A DNA stretch of 64,000 bases, from the NCBI RefSeq assembly GCF_021390575.1, contig NZ_JAJEJQ010000002.1, positions 62,001 to 126,000 of the forward strand, written 5' to 3'. A program made the translations under genes and the position numbers. Source of the stretch: Paraburkholderia adhaesiva (GTDB taxonomy: Bacteria > Pseudomonadota > Gammaproteobacteria > Burkholderiales > Burkholderiaceae). Of the stretch, positions 42,819 through 52,027 are shown piece after piece. The notes under the pieces were generated by a model. The model was not told the origin of the DNA. It saw nothing but the letters and a program-made list of their open reading frames with translations, and ran no database searches. The stretch's first letter is position 1; every line of letters begins with the position of its first letter.

Positions 42819-43855
42819 CGCGCGTGCCGGACGTGAGGGTCGAGCCCCGGGGCGGGCTCGCGTGCCGCCAAGGATACCAACTCTGAGGCTTGCGATCTTG
42901 CCCGTCTATAACGCTCGCTAACGTTTGATCGCGTGAAAGATTTTTTTAAGCGAATTATGGCGTCGATATTCGGCGACCGGCGTGCCAGCAAAACTTAGCC
43001 GGAAACCAGAGCGATCCGGCTGGAATTAACCAGATGGCATGAAAGCAGTGACAGGGGTGTTGCTACTGCAAACGTATGGTGGAAATTCGATTGAGGATTG
43101 CGAGAAAAAGGTGAGCGGTTCGATAATCGGGATTATTTCTTGTGGCGCAAAGGTTTCGTTCTCTATCGAGAAAAGCAATCGTAAGCCGGAATGAATAAAA
43201 ATCGGGCGGCATCCCAATTTGGTGCATCACGTGTAATTTCTGATTGGTCCAGTATTTTTTGAGCTTTTGCGCCACTCTCTGCTCAGCAATGCAAAGCAAA
43301 AATCGTGCGTCTTTGGTGATGCATTTTGCTGTAAGTCTGGAGTCCAGCGAATTCGAGCCGCTCGGGAAGGCGTTGCGGAATCGGATGCGGAAACTATTGG
43401 CAATTCTCGATGTAATCAAACAAGCGTTGTTTGAATCGTCGAATATGCGGACTGATTGAAGTCCATTTTATAAACGGTAATAAAGTGTGTCTTTATTCCA
43501 ACGCTTGTGGAATTTTTGTATGCGTGGCCCGCGCCGGATGAATAAACTGGCCGCCTGTGTGGTCGAGATTTGAATCCACGCGATTGCCGGGCACGCAGTT
43601 TCTGATACCGATTTAATGCTTTCCAGATTATTGCGTTTATTCGCCATTTCAGTCGCGAAAAAAGACAACAGATGACGGCGAGCGTCGTACGTCTGCGCAC
43701 AAAAAAGTGCCCAAAAGAGCAATAGCTGAAAAGCGGCCGCTTCGGTTCTGTACAAACTGAGCCGCTTGAAACGACAAAGGAAACCACGGCGCCGCGCCTT
43801 TATGGGCGGTGGATTTCGAAACGTCGTCCTCTGGACTGTCTTGGAGTCAAGAAGC
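42819..43855. other. Long AT-richer gap upstream of a porin
   Basis: About 1 kb holds no gene I can support. Reverse frames at 43063-43419 and 43416-43857 have no recognisable domains, no ribosome sites and an unusual composition for this genome. The drop in GC over about 42900-43750 may mark the porin's regulatory region or an old insertion. A small RNA cannot be excluded. Confidence 0.45.
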
Positions 43856-45034
43856 ATGAGAAAGAAAATTCTGGCCGCAAGCCTGATGGGCTTCTTCGCT
43901 GCAAGCGCGGCTCACGCGCAGAGCAGCGTCACACTGTACGGTTCGCTCGACGCAGGTATCGTCTACGTGAACAACGTGGCTGGCGGCGGCCACGCCTGGG
44001 TGCAGAGTTCGAGCGCGTTATCCCCGACGTATTTCGGGCTGCGGGGCGTCGAAGATCTCGGCGGCGGGCTCAAGGCGATCTTCGACCTGGAGAACGGCTT
44101 CAACCTGAACAACGGCACGCTTGGGACTTCAAGCACGATGTTCAACCGCAAGGCTTTTGTGGGCCTGGCGAGCGACCAGTATGGCGCGCTCACGCTGGGT
44201 CGCCAGTATGACTTTGTGGCCGAAGACCTCGGGCCGCTGTCTTCGGCGGGGCAGAACGCCGGGGTCCAGGTCGCAGGTCATCCGTTCAACAACGACAACG
44301 TCGCCGCGCTTTACTCGCTCGCTAACACGATCAAGTACACCAGCGCGAACTATTCGGGTTTCCAGCTCGGCGGCATGTACGGCTTCAGCAACTCGACGGA
44401 CTTCGCGAATAACCGCTCATACAGCTTCGGCGCGACGTATAACAACGGCCCGCTCAGCGTTGGGGCGGCCTATCTGCAGATCAACAACAATCCGAACGCC
44501 GTGTTCAATACGGCCGGCACGTTGAATGCAGCGTCGGCAACCATCCTTGCGGAGACGCAGCGTTCGTATGGTATCGGTGGCACGTACGCGTTCGGACCGG
44601 CGAAGGTCGGTCTTCTGTTCACGCGCTCCCAGTACTTCAACCTCGCCGGGATTGCGCAAGGCGGCGTCTCGCCGTCGATCACGACAGGGCAGGGGCTGAA
44701 CATCAACAACTATGAAATCAACGGCACGTACAGCGTGACCCCGGCGATCGCGGTGCTCGGTTCGTACACGTTCTCGGACGGCAAATCGGGTGGCGGTGCG
44801 GTGACGGGCGGCAACCAGTTCCCGAAATGGCATACGGCGATGCTCGGCGGCGACTATGCATTCAGCCGCCGCACCGATGTGTATGTCGCGGCCGTCTACC
44901 AGCACGCGACCGGCTCGCTCGGTCTGAACCCCGATGGGACGGCGGCGCCCAACGTCGCGGCGATCAGCACGCTGCCGCCGTCGTCGACACAGAATCAGGT
45001 CGCCGCGGCGGTTGGGTTGCGTCACCGGTTCTGA
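43856..45034 (+). CDS. Outer-membrane porin, OmpC-like
   Basis: The 392-residue porin has a signal peptide ending AHA and mature start QSSVTLYGSLDAGIVYVNNV. The family segments YFGLRGVEDLGGGLKAIFDLENGF, KAFVGLASDQYGALTLGRQY and C-terminal AAAVGLRHRF (terminal Phe for BAM recognition) are all present. It forms trimeric channels for small solutes. ATG 43856 was chosen over an in-frame ATG at 43766 because the signal peptide begins here, with GGAG upstream. A strong terminator follows at 45083. Confidence 0.95.
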   Translation: MRKKILAASLMGFFAASAAHAQSSVTLYGSLDAGIVYVNNVAGGGHAWVQSSSALSPTYFGLRGVEDLGGGLKAIFDLENGFNLNNGTLGTSSTMFNRKAFVGLASDQYGALTLGRQYDFVAEDLGPLSSAGQNAGVQVAGHPFNNDNVAALYSLANTIKYTSANYSGFQLGGMYGFSNSTDFANNRSYSFGATYNNGPLSVGAAYLQINNNPNAVFNTAGTLNAASATILAETQRSYGIGGTYAFGPAKVGLLFTRSQYFNLAGIAQGGVSPSITTGQGLNINNYEINGTYSVTPAIAVLGSYTFSDGKSGGGAVTGGNQFPKWHTAMLGGDYAFSRRTDVYVAAVYQHATGSLGLNPDGTAAPNVAAISTLPPSSTQNQVAAAVGLRHRF

Positions 45035-45082
45035 GTGATGCGTTGTGCGGTGGATGTGGGGTGTCTGGTGATGCAAGATGTG

Positions 45083-45120
45083 ACGCGCACGCGGGAAACT
45101 TCTCGTGTGCGCGTTTTTTT
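45083..45120 (+). terminator. Strong intrinsic terminator of the porin gene
   Basis: ACGCGCACGCGGGA pairs over 14 bp with TCTCGTGTGCGCGT (two G-T pairs) around loop AACT, followed by seven T residues. It ends 86 bases after the porin stop. Confidence 0.93.
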
Positions 45121-45188
45121 GGGGAACTGCGGATGCATGGGTGGACCGGAAATGGACGCGGTCCGCTTGAACATCTCTAACCGGACGA

Positions 45189-45929
45189 TCAACTCCGCGG
45201 TTTCGCCTGAGACGAGCGACGGCGTACCGGTGTACGCACGCGCAGACCGCCTGGCCTATCGCCACATACATCGGATGCCTCAGGCAAACAGTGCTTGCGC
45301 AACTGCTGCGCAGCGTGCCGCAGGTCACGTTCAATCGCACGCCGCACGCCTTCCGCATCGCGGCGCTTGAGCCGCCGCATCAAGCCATCGTGGGCATCGT
45401 TGAGCGATGCCGCAAAACCGCTGTCGTCGAACAGCAGGTTCGAGATCGGGCCGACTTGCAGCCACACCGTCTCAATCAGCTCGACTAGCAGCGGCGATCC
45501 GCTCGCGCGGTACAGCGCGAGGTGAAAGTCTTCGTTGACGTCCAGATAGCGCGTGGGTTTGTTCTCCACCAGCGCATCGGCCATTTGCGCACACAGCGCG
45601 TCGAGTTGTGCGATTTCGTCGTCCGTGAGTCGCGCGGTGGCGAGACTCGCCGCCTCGCCTTCGAGCATGACACGCACGTTCAGCACGTCGTCGAATTGCG
45701 CGCGCGTGAGTTGCGGCACCAGCACGCCGCGGTTGGGCAGGTTCACGAGCGCCGATTCCGCCGCGAGCCGAACGAGTGCCGCGCGCACCGGCATTTCGCC
45801 CACGCCCAGTTGTTCGGCGAGGGCGTGGATGCGCAGCCGCTCGCCGGGCACGAAGCGTCCGAGGCTCAACCATCTGCGCAGCGTCGCGTAGGTCTCGTCC
45901 TGAAGCGACTGGTGTGCGCGCGTTTTCAT
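45189..45929 (-). CDS. GntR-family (FCD) transcriptional regulator
   Basis: The 246-residue regulator has an N-terminal winged helix (LQDETYATLRRWLSLGRFVP, RLRIHALAEQLGVGEMPVRA) and a C-terminal FCD ligand domain with metal-binding Asp/His positions (DVNEDFHLALYRASG, LNDAHDGLMRRLKRRDAE). It is transcribed with the aminotransferase 25 bases upstream. The TTTGATCAAA palindromes at 47372 and 47408 are its likely operators, which would make the operon autoregulated. Confidence 0.88.
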   Translation of the reverse strand: MKTRAHQSLQDETYATLRRWLSLGRFVPGERLRIHALAEQLGVGEMPVRAALVRLAAESALVNLPNRGVLVPQLTRAQFDDVLNVRVMLEGEAASLATARLTDDEIAQLDALCAQMADALVENKPTRYLDVNEDFHLALYRASGSPLLVELIETVWLQVGPISNLLFDDSGFAASLNDAHDGLMRRLKRRDAEGVRRAIERDLRHAAQQLRKHCLPEASDVCGDRPGGLRVRTPVRRRSSQAKPRS

Positions 45930-45954
45930 CGCGATGTGTCCGGCGTAGCGGGGC

Positions 45955-47313
45955 TCATTTCAGTTCCGTCACGCATGCCTCGAATGCTTCGAGCAGACGG
46001 TCCACGTCGGCGGCCGTGGTGTCGGGGCACACGAGCATCATGTTGTGGAACGGCGTAATCAGCACGCCGCGGTTCAACAGATACAGATGCACGATGTGTT
46101 CGAGTTCGTCGTCCATCACGGCGCGCGCTTCGGTGCCATTACGCGGCGGAGCAGCGCAGAACTGGAACTCGGTGCGAGCGCCCACGCGCGTCACGCACCA
46201 CGGCAGGTCGTGTCGTGCGATCGTCGCGGCAAGGCCATCGGCGAGCCGTTGCGCCAGCGCGAACATGTGTTGGTACGCGGAAACGGTCATCACTTCGGTC
46301 AGCGTTGCGCGCATCGCACTCATCGAGAGCATGTTTGCCGTGAGCGTCGTGCCGATGCCCGAATGTCCAGGCGGCGCGTCGTGCTTCGCCTGCTGCGCGC
46401 GCGCGGCGAAATCAGCGGAAAAGCCGTAGACCGCGCAAGGGACACCGCCGCCGACGGGCTTGCCGAGCACGAACAGATCGGGTTCGATGCCGTGCTCGCG
46501 CGCGTAGCCGCGCGGGCCGCTGCTGATCGTGTGCGTCTCGTCGATGGCGAGCAGCGTGCCGTAGCGGCGCATGAGCGCTTGCGCGTCGCGCCAGAAGCCA
46601 GGTTCGGGCAGCACCATGCCGACGTTGGTCATCGCTGGCTCGGCCAGCACGCACGCGACTTCGCCATCGGCGAGCGCCTTTTCCAGCGCGTCGAGATCGT
46701 TGAACTCCACCACGCGCGTGTACGGTAACAGGTCGTGTACCTGGCCGAGCAGGCTCGCGCGTTGCGTCGGTACGCCGTCGATGAGATCGACGAACACGTC
46801 GTCCACCGTGCCGTGATAGCAGCCGTTGAACACGACGATCTGTTTGCGTCCCGTCGCGGCGCGCGCCCAGCGCAGTGCGAAGCGGTTCGCGTCGCTGGCG
46901 GTCATCGCGAACTGCCAGTACGGCAGGCCGAAGCGGTCAGCGAGCGCTTCGGCCACCACCGCGGCGTCCTCGCCCGGCAGCATCGTCGTGAAGCCGCGCT
47001 GTGCCTGCGCCGCGATAGCGCGTGCGACGGGCTCCGGCGCGTGGCCGAACATCGCGCCCGTGTCGCCGAGGCAGAAGTCCGCGTAGCGGTGGCCGTCGGC
47101 GTCGGTGAAAGTCGCGCCGCGTGCCGCTTCGACGTAGAGCGAAAACGGCGTCGACCAGTCGTTCATCCAGTGCAGCGGCACGCCGAACAACAGATGCTGT
47201 GCGGCGCGCTCCGAAAGCGATTGCGATTTCGGGCGCGCCGCAATGAAGGCTTCGCGTTCACGTGCGAGAACGCGCTGCGCGCGGTCCCAGTTCACGCCTT
47301 GACGGGTTTGCAT
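45955..47313 (-). CDS. Class III aminotransferase (glutamate-1-semialdehyde aminomutase-like)
   Basis: The 452-residue PLP enzyme has GATFTDADGHRYADFCLGDT followed by GAMFGHAP near the N-terminus, FAMTASDANRFALRWARAAT (phosphate site), VFNGCYHGTVDD, LLAIDETHTISSGPRGY (PLP Asp) and FVLGKPVGGGVPCAVYG, whose Lys should bind PLP. It resembles HemL-like transaminases used in amino-acid or amine catabolism; a true haem enzyme is unlikely given the linked GntR regulator. AGGAGA precedes the ATG. The actual amino donor is unknown. Confidence 0.87.
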   Translation of the reverse strand: MQTRQGVNWDRAQRVLAREREAFIAARPKSQSLSERAAQHLLFGVPLHWMNDWSTPFSLYVEAARGATFTDADGHRYADFCLGDTGAMFGHAPEPVARAIAAQAQRGFTTMLPGEDAAVVAEALADRFGLPYWQFAMTASDANRFALRWARAATGRKQIVVFNGCYHGTVDDVFVDLIDGVPTQRASLLGQVHDLLPYTRVVEFNDLDALEKALADGEVACVLAEPAMTNVGMVLPEPGFWRDAQALMRRYGTLLAIDETHTISSGPRGYAREHGIEPDLFVLGKPVGGGVPCAVYGFSADFAARAQQAKHDAPPGHSGIGTTLTANMLSMSAMRATLTEVMTVSAYQHMFALAQRLADGLAATIARHDLPWCVTRVGARTEFQFCAAPPRNGTEARAVMDDELEHIVHLYLLNRGVLITPFHNMMLVCPDTTAADVDRLLEAFEACVTELK

Positions 47314-47371
47314 GGGGCGTCTCCTGTGTGCATTTTCCGGACGTGCGCCGCGTGTCAGCGGCGCGCGTCAC

Positions 47372-47427
47372 GATTTGATCAAATCATCGCACGGGAGAGA
47401 GGAGAAAGTAAATTTGATCAAATTTAC
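47372..47427. promoter_or_regulatory. Pair of perfect TTTGATCAAA operators
   Basis: GATTTGATCAAATC (47372-47385) and GTAAATTTGATCAAATTTAC (47408-47427) are both perfect palindromes sharing the core ATTTGATCAAAT. Their centres are 39 bases apart. They lie 59-114 bases upstream of the aminotransferase ATG, and are most simply read as GntR sites controlling that operon. The SulP gene stop at 47452 lies on the other side. Confidence 0.82.
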
Positions 47428-47451
47428 GGAAACGGGGCAGGGGTCGCCGGA

Positions 47452-49116
47452 TCATTGCGTCGGTTTCTGTGCGTCGAGCAGCGAGCGCACGCAGACGTCC
47501 ACGCTAAGTTCGTGCAACGCTTCGGGCGGTAGCGCCTCGGTCGTCGCGCGCGTGAGCACGCGCAGCGCGCGTGGCTTCAGACGCGCTAGAACAAGTCGCC
47601 GGCCGTCGCGTGCCATCTCGGCGGCGTAGGTCTGCAGCGCCTCGATCGACGATCCGTCGATGTCGCCCGATTCTTCGAGGCTGATGATCGTGTATCGCAC
47701 GGTGTCGCCCTGCGACGCCGCGAGCGTACGCAGATACGCGAGCACGCGCTCGACGTTGGCGAAAAAGAGCGGTGCTTCGGGCCGCACGATCAGCATGCCC
47801 GGCACCGGCTGGGCGTCCTGGTGGCTGCGGGTATCGACGTAATCGTGGGTGTCGCCGAGCCGTCCCAGTACGCTGACGACGGGCTCGGAGAGATTGCGCA
47901 GCGTCCAGAGCAGGCTCACGGCGATGGCGAGCAGCAAGCCATCCAGCACGCCGAGCAGGAGCACGGCGAGGCAGGCGCCGAGCACGAGAAAGCGGTCCCG
48001 CCGCCACTTCAGGTAAGGCGCGAAAATGCGAGGGTCGATCGTATGGCCCACCGCGTGTATCACGATGGCCGCGAGCACGGGCTCCGGAATGAGTGCGATC
48101 TGCGGCAGCAGGAGCGCGACCATCAACGCGATGACGACGGCAGCGCCCCATGCGGACACGCGCGACTGGGCGCCCGCTGCCTCGTTGGCCGAGGTCGCCG
48201 AATAGCCCGCGCCCACCGGCATGCCGCCAAGCAGCCCGGAGAACAGATTACTCGCACCGAGCGCGGCGAGATCGCGGTTCGGCGAGAACGGGTCGTCGTG
48301 CTTCAAGGCGAAGCCACGTATCGAGCCATACGATTCGGCGTAGGTGATGAGCATCATCGCGAAGGCCAGTTCGCCGCAGCGCAGCCATTGGGCGCGATCG
48401 AGATCGGGTGGGCGGATGCCGACGTGAGCGAGGTCGATGTGACCCACCTGTGCGATGCCGTATTGCGAGAGATTTACGGCATAGCCGAGCCCGATGGCGA
48501 GCACGATGACGATGAGCGTTGCAGGCATGCGCGGCCAGCGCTTGAGCACACTGAGAATGACGAGCGCGACGATGGCGAGCACGCCGCCATAGATGTGCCA
48601 ATGGCTCGACGCCTGCAGCAGCCCCCACAGATAACGCGGTGCGTCCGAGTGCGCGGGGCTCACCTGCAGCGCGAGACCGACCTGCTTGAGGACGATGGTG
48701 ATGGCGAGCCCGAACGTGAAGCCGCGCAGAACGGGCTTGGCGATGAAGTCGGACATGTTGCCGAGGCGCGCGGCGCTCGCGGCGAGGAAGAACAGGCCGG
48801 TCATGATGACGATGCCCGCGCCGATCAAGAGCCGCGTGGCAGGGTCGCCGCCCGACGCGGAGAGCGTGACGGCGGCGAGCACGGCGGCCGACGAGGATGT
48901 CGACGATACAACGGCAAAACGGCTGTTGCCGATCACGCCATAGAGCACGAGGCCGACGAGCAGCGCGATGATACCGGCCTGGGGCGGGACGTTGCCGATA
49001 TTGGCATAGGCAACGGCTTCGGGCAGCAGCAGGCCGGCGATTGCGCAGCCGGCGAGGAGGTCCTTCAGGTGGCGATTGAAGAAGCCGGGGGTGGCGTCTG
49101 GTGTGGCCGTGGACAT
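47452..49116 (-). CDS. SulP-family anion transporter with STAS domain
   Basis: The 554-residue transporter has an N-terminal SulP core of 12-14 helices (LLAGCAIAGLLLPEAVAYAN at the start; GLLGGMPVGAGYSATSANEAAGAQSR in the middle). A C-terminal cytoplasmic STAS domain contains YTIISLEESGDIDGSSIEAL. SulP proteins carry sulfate, bicarbonate or dicarboxylates; the substrate is not evident. GGGAGG precedes ATG 49114-49116. It runs in the same direction as the downstream aminotransferase operon, but that operon's operators separate them. Confidence 0.9.
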   Translation of the reverse strand: MSTATPDATPGFFNRHLKDLLAGCAIAGLLLPEAVAYANIGNVPPQAGIIALLVGLVLYGVIGNSRFAVVSSTSSSAAVLAAVTLSASGGDPATRLLIGAGIVIMTGLFFLAASAARLGNMSDFIAKPVLRGFTFGLAITIVLKQVGLALQVSPAHSDAPRYLWGLLQASSHWHIYGGVLAIVALVILSVLKRWPRMPATLIVIVLAIGLGYAVNLSQYGIAQVGHIDLAHVGIRPPDLDRAQWLRCGELAFAMMLITYAESYGSIRGFALKHDDPFSPNRDLAALGASNLFSGLLGGMPVGAGYSATSANEAAGAQSRVSAWGAAVVIALMVALLLPQIALIPEPVLAAIVIHAVGHTIDPRIFAPYLKWRRDRFLVLGACLAVLLLGVLDGLLLAIAVSLLWTLRNLSEPVVSVLGRLGDTHDYVDTRSHQDAQPVPGMLIVRPEAPLFFANVERVLAYLRTLAASQGDTVRYTIISLEESGDIDGSSIEALQTYAAEMARDGRRLVLARLKPRALRVLTRATTEALPPEALHELSVDVCVRSLLDAQKPTQ

Positions 49117-49277
49117 GGTGTGCCTCCCATCTTTGTTTTGTCTGGCGTGTGACGTAGCAGGAAATGGTAGCGCAGACGCGGCGTGACTTGAGACATACGG
49201 ATCAAGGCGGGTGGCGGATTAAGGCCGCGCCAGATGGGTGGACTGATCAGCCCGGCTGCCGCAGTGCAACAGCAACG

Positions 49278-49308
49278 AAAAAAGCGCGATGCGTTTATCG
49301 CATCGCGC
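49278..49308 (-). terminator. Intrinsic terminator of the DoxX gene
   Basis: On the reverse strand a perfect 10-bp stem (GCGCGATGCG with CGCATCGCGC, loop of five) is followed by six T residues. It starts 36 bases after the DoxX stop. Confidence 0.9.
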
Positions 49309-49343
49309 CTGGTCGATGGCGAGCCGTTGCGCTCGCGATTCGC

Positions 49344-49757
49344 TTACTTCCGGTCGATCGAAAAGCGTCCGGGACCGGCCACGGCGAGCGCCAGCAGGCC
49401 GCCCGCGATGCTGACGTTCTTGTAGAAGTTGATCATGTTCATCATCTGTTCGGTGCCGGTCTGGTTCCAGAAGTGATGTCCGATGATTGCGGTGCCGACG
49501 GTATAGAGTGCGAGCAGCACGGCGAGCGGTCGTGTATAGAAGCCGACGACGATCAGGATCCCCACCACGAATTCCATGACGACCGCGATGATCGCCGACA
49601 CCATGGGCACCGGTGCGCCGACGTGCGCCATGTAATCCACCGTGCCCGAAAAGCCGGTGAGTTTGGTCCAGCCGAACAGCACGAACAGCGCGGCGAGCAG
49701 AATGCGCGAGACAAGCAGGACAGAGTCGCTACCCGGGCCGAACAGGTTGTATCGCAT
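49344..49757 (-). CDS. DoxX-family membrane protein
   Basis: The 137-residue protein has four membrane helices: VLLVSRILLAALFVLFGWTK, VPMVSAIIAVVMEFVVGILI, LAVLLALYTVGTAIIGHHFW and a final one near FYKNVSIAGGLLALAVAGPG. The motif RILLAALFVLFGWTKLTGF is typical of DoxX/YphA proteins. Many are linked to redox or thiol stress. GGAGAA precedes ATG 49755-49757, favoured over an upstream in-frame ATG. It lies downstream of a pirin gene, separated by a 30-bp palindrome. Confidence 0.9.
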   Translation of the reverse strand: MRYNLFGPGSDSVLLVSRILLAALFVLFGWTKLTGFSGTVDYMAHVGAPVPMVSAIIAVVMEFVVGILIVVGFYTRPLAVLLALYTVGTAIIGHHFWNQTGTEQMMNMINFYKNVSIAGGLLALAVAGPGRFSIDRK

Positions 49758-49823
49758 GTTTTTCTCCGATTTGTTGATGTCGTTTGAAGTGTTTTTGCTG
49801 CGTTTGTTGAATATGCGCTGCCC

Positions 49824-49853
49824 GTATGAGAGGCCCACGTGGGCCTCTCATAC
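49824..49853. other. Perfect 30-bp palindrome between pirin and doxX
   Basis: The half-site GTATGAGAGGCCCAC is repeated as its exact complement with no spacer, centred on CACGTG. It sits 66 bases upstream of the doxX ATG and 20 bases after the pirin stop. It has no U-run and no natural loop, so it may be a regulator site or cruciform-type element rather than a terminator. Confidence 0.8.
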
Positions 49854-49873
49854 AGAGTAGGCAATCTGGCGCG

Positions 49874-50599
49874 TTACGACCAGAGTTCCGAAACTTCTAT
49901 GTTGCGAAGGTCGAAGACCAGCACTTCGGCGTCTTCGCCGTTGCTGAAGGTCAGTTCGCGTTCGTTGCGGATACGCGCACCGTCGCCTTCGCCCAAAGTC
50001 ACGCCATTCACGCTCACGCCGCCGCGTGCGACGTGCACATAGACATAGCGGTTCGCGTCGACGTCGAGCTTCGCGGTCTCGGCGCCATCGAAGAGGCCGG
50101 CATAGACGCGCGTGTCCTGACGCAGCACGAGCGAGTCTCCGGCGCCGTCCGGCGAGAGCACGAGGCGCAGCTTGCCGCGCTTTTGGGCTTCGGGAATGTT
50201 CTTCTGGTCATAGCGCGGTTGCGCGTTCTTCACCGACGGCGCGATCCAGATCTGCAGGAAGTGCACCGGCTCGGTCGTCGAGTGGTTGAACTCGCTGTGC
50301 GTGACGCCCGTGCCCGCGCTCATCAACTGAACATCGCCGGGAACGATCACCGAACCCGTGCCCATCGAATCCTTGTGCTCGAGCGCGCCTTCCAGCACGT
50401 ACGAGAAGATTTCCATGTCACGGTGCGGATGCTTGCCGAAGCCGCGTCCCGGGCTGACACGGTCGTCGTTGATGACGAGCAGGTCAGAGAAGCCGATCTG
50501 CGCCGGATCGTAGTAGTTCGCGAAAGAAAACGTGTGACGCGAGCTGAGCCAGCCGTGTTCGCCACGACCGCGTTGGTCTGCCTTGCGAAGTTCAATCAT
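49874..50599 (-). CDS. Pirin-family cupin protein (YhhW-like)
   Basis: The 241-residue bicupin has the pirin N-terminus MIELRKADQRGRGEHGWLSS followed by RHTFSFANYYDP. The metal-site motif is GKHPHRDMEIFSYVLEG, and the second conserved block is MSAGTGVTHSEFNHS. E. coli YhhW, a homologue, has quercetinase activity in vitro. ATG 50597-50599 with GGAGGG upstream was chosen; the longer frame overlaps the LysR promoter. It is divergent from the LysR gene, which probably controls it. Confidence 0.92.
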   Translation of the reverse strand: MIELRKADQRGRGEHGWLSSRHTFSFANYYDPAQIGFSDLLVINDDRVSPGRGFGKHPHRDMEIFSYVLEGALEHKDSMGTGSVIVPGDVQLMSAGTGVTHSEFNHSTTEPVHFLQIWIAPSVKNAQPRYDQKNIPEAQKRGKLRLVLSPDGAGDSLVLRQDTRVYAGLFDGAETAKLDVDANRYVYVHVARGGVSVNGVTLGEGDGARIRNERELTFSNGEDAEVLVFDLRNIEVSELWS

Positions 50600-50710
50600 G
50601 TCGCCCTCCAGTGAAGTTGTCCGGTTGGATGAACAGCAGTTTAGGTCAATCCGGATGACTGTAATCGATGTAAAATCTGACTCACTGTCACATAACGGTG
50701 GACAATTGCC

Positions 50711-51619
50711 ATGCAACTGGACGACATGCGGATCTTCGTGGCCACCGTGGAGGCGGGCAATTTCACGGCGGCGGCCAACCGGCTGCGGCTCTCAAAGCAG
50801 TTCGTGAGCCGGCGCGTGGCGGCGCTGGAGGCGAGCCTCGGCGTGCGGCTGCTCGTGCGCAACACGCGCAATCTGACTGTCACGGATCTCGGGCAGGATT
50901 TCGTCGAACGCGCGAAGCGCATTCTCGCGGACGTGGGCGACGCCGAGCGGGCCATGTCCGCACGCCGCACCGAGCCGCGCGGGCTCCTGAAAGTGAGCGC
51001 GCCGATGTCGTTCGGCATGTCGCATCTTTCGGTGCTCGTTGCCGAATTTCTGCGCGCGCATCCGGATGTCCGCTTCGAGATGGATTTGAGCGACCGCACC
51101 GTCGATGTGATCGGCGAGGGCTTCGACATGGCGTTGCGCATCGGGCGCCTGCAGGATTCGACGCTCATCGCGCAGAAGCTCATCGACGTACGCATGATCG
51201 CGTGCTGCAGTCCCGGCTACCGGCGCCGGCGTCAGGGGCTCGCCACGCCCGCCGACCTCGCTCAGCACGCCTGCTTGCCTTATGGACAGCAAGGACGTGC
51301 GTCGTGGGAATTCATCGTCGATGGAGCGAGAAAGCCGTTCGACGTGCAGGGCCCGCTGCGTTCAAACAACGGTGAAGTGCTGCGCGACGCGGCCGTCGCA
51401 GGACTCGGCATTGCGTATCTGCCGGACTTCATCGTTGCGGGTTCGGTCGATGCGGGGCTGCTGGTCGAAGTGCTCACGCCGTACATGCCGCCACCCAGCG
51501 CGCTGCATGCCGTGTATCCGCGACATCGCGAGGCTTCCGTGACGATTCGCGCTTTCACGCAATTTCTGCGCGAGCGCCTCACCGCGCGTGCGGCGACCGT
51601 GCGCGGAGGCGCACTCTGA
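50711..51619 (+). CDS. LysR-family transcriptional regulator
   Basis: The 302-residue regulator has an N-terminal HTH (MRIFVATVEAGNFTAAANRL, LSKQFVSRRVAALEASLGVR) and a C-terminal periplasmic-binding-like effector domain (LLKVSAPMSFGMSHLSVLVA). It is of the CrgA/PP1595-like group. It faces the pirin gene across 111 bases and most likely regulates the pirin-doxX genes. GGTGGA lies upstream of ATG 50711. Confidence 0.9.
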   Translation: MQLDDMRIFVATVEAGNFTAAANRLRLSKQFVSRRVAALEASLGVRLLVRNTRNLTVTDLGQDFVERAKRILADVGDAERAMSARRTEPRGLLKVSAPMSFGMSHLSVLVAEFLRAHPDVRFEMDLSDRTVDVIGEGFDMALRIGRLQDSTLIAQKLIDVRMIACCSPGYRRRRQGLATPADLAQHACLPYGQQGRASWEFIVDGARKPFDVQGPLRSNNGEVLRDAAVAGLGIAYLPDFIVAGSVDAGLLVEVLTPYMPPPSALHAVYPRHREASVTIRAFTQFLRERLTARAATVRGGAL

Positions 51620-52027
51620 CGCGGCAGCCCTTGCGACGCCGCCATATCGTCCGCACGTGTTGATTTCGCACTGGCCTGATTCAGGCAAGCGGAACTGCTC
51701 GCAAGATCTCGCATCACATTCAATGTTTGCGCCGGTCGCAGCGGTGCCGCGCAATAGCGACACGCACCCGTCCCGGCACGGTTTGCATCGCAACACCTTA
51801 TTAAGAGATGGGTAAATGAGGCGTAGTGTCGCAGTTTCGTTGTATGCTCTGCGCCCGCGATGGTTGCGCGGTCCCGCTCTCGCGTGCGCCCACAGGGCTT
51901 CGCGGGTCACTATGGGGCCCGATAGCGACAGACAATACCCGCGATCAAAGCAAACAATTTTTCAAGCGGACGCGATTCCCGTAAATTTCGTCCATACCTT
52001 TTCCACACCAGAGCAAGGAAACACTGC
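51620..52027. other. Leader region of ahpC
   Basis: No gene is seen in these 408 bases. The ahpC promoter must lie here. The only notable element is an OxyR-like tetramer pattern at 51922-51958. Confidence 0.5.
51922..51958 (+). promoter_or_regulatory. Candidate OxyR binding site upstream of ahpC
   Basis: Four tetramers ATAG, CAAT, ATCA, CAAT are spaced exactly seven bases apart, matching 12 of 16 positions of the OxyR consensus (ATAG-7-CTAT-7-ATAG-7-CTAT). It ends 70 bases before the ahpC ATG. OxyR control of ahpC is well known. The match is imperfect, so this is a suggestion. Confidence 0.4.

Noticed and set aside
43063..43857. Reverse frames of 118-129 codons upstream of a porin
   Set aside because: No ribosome sites, no domains, composition unlike genes of this genome.
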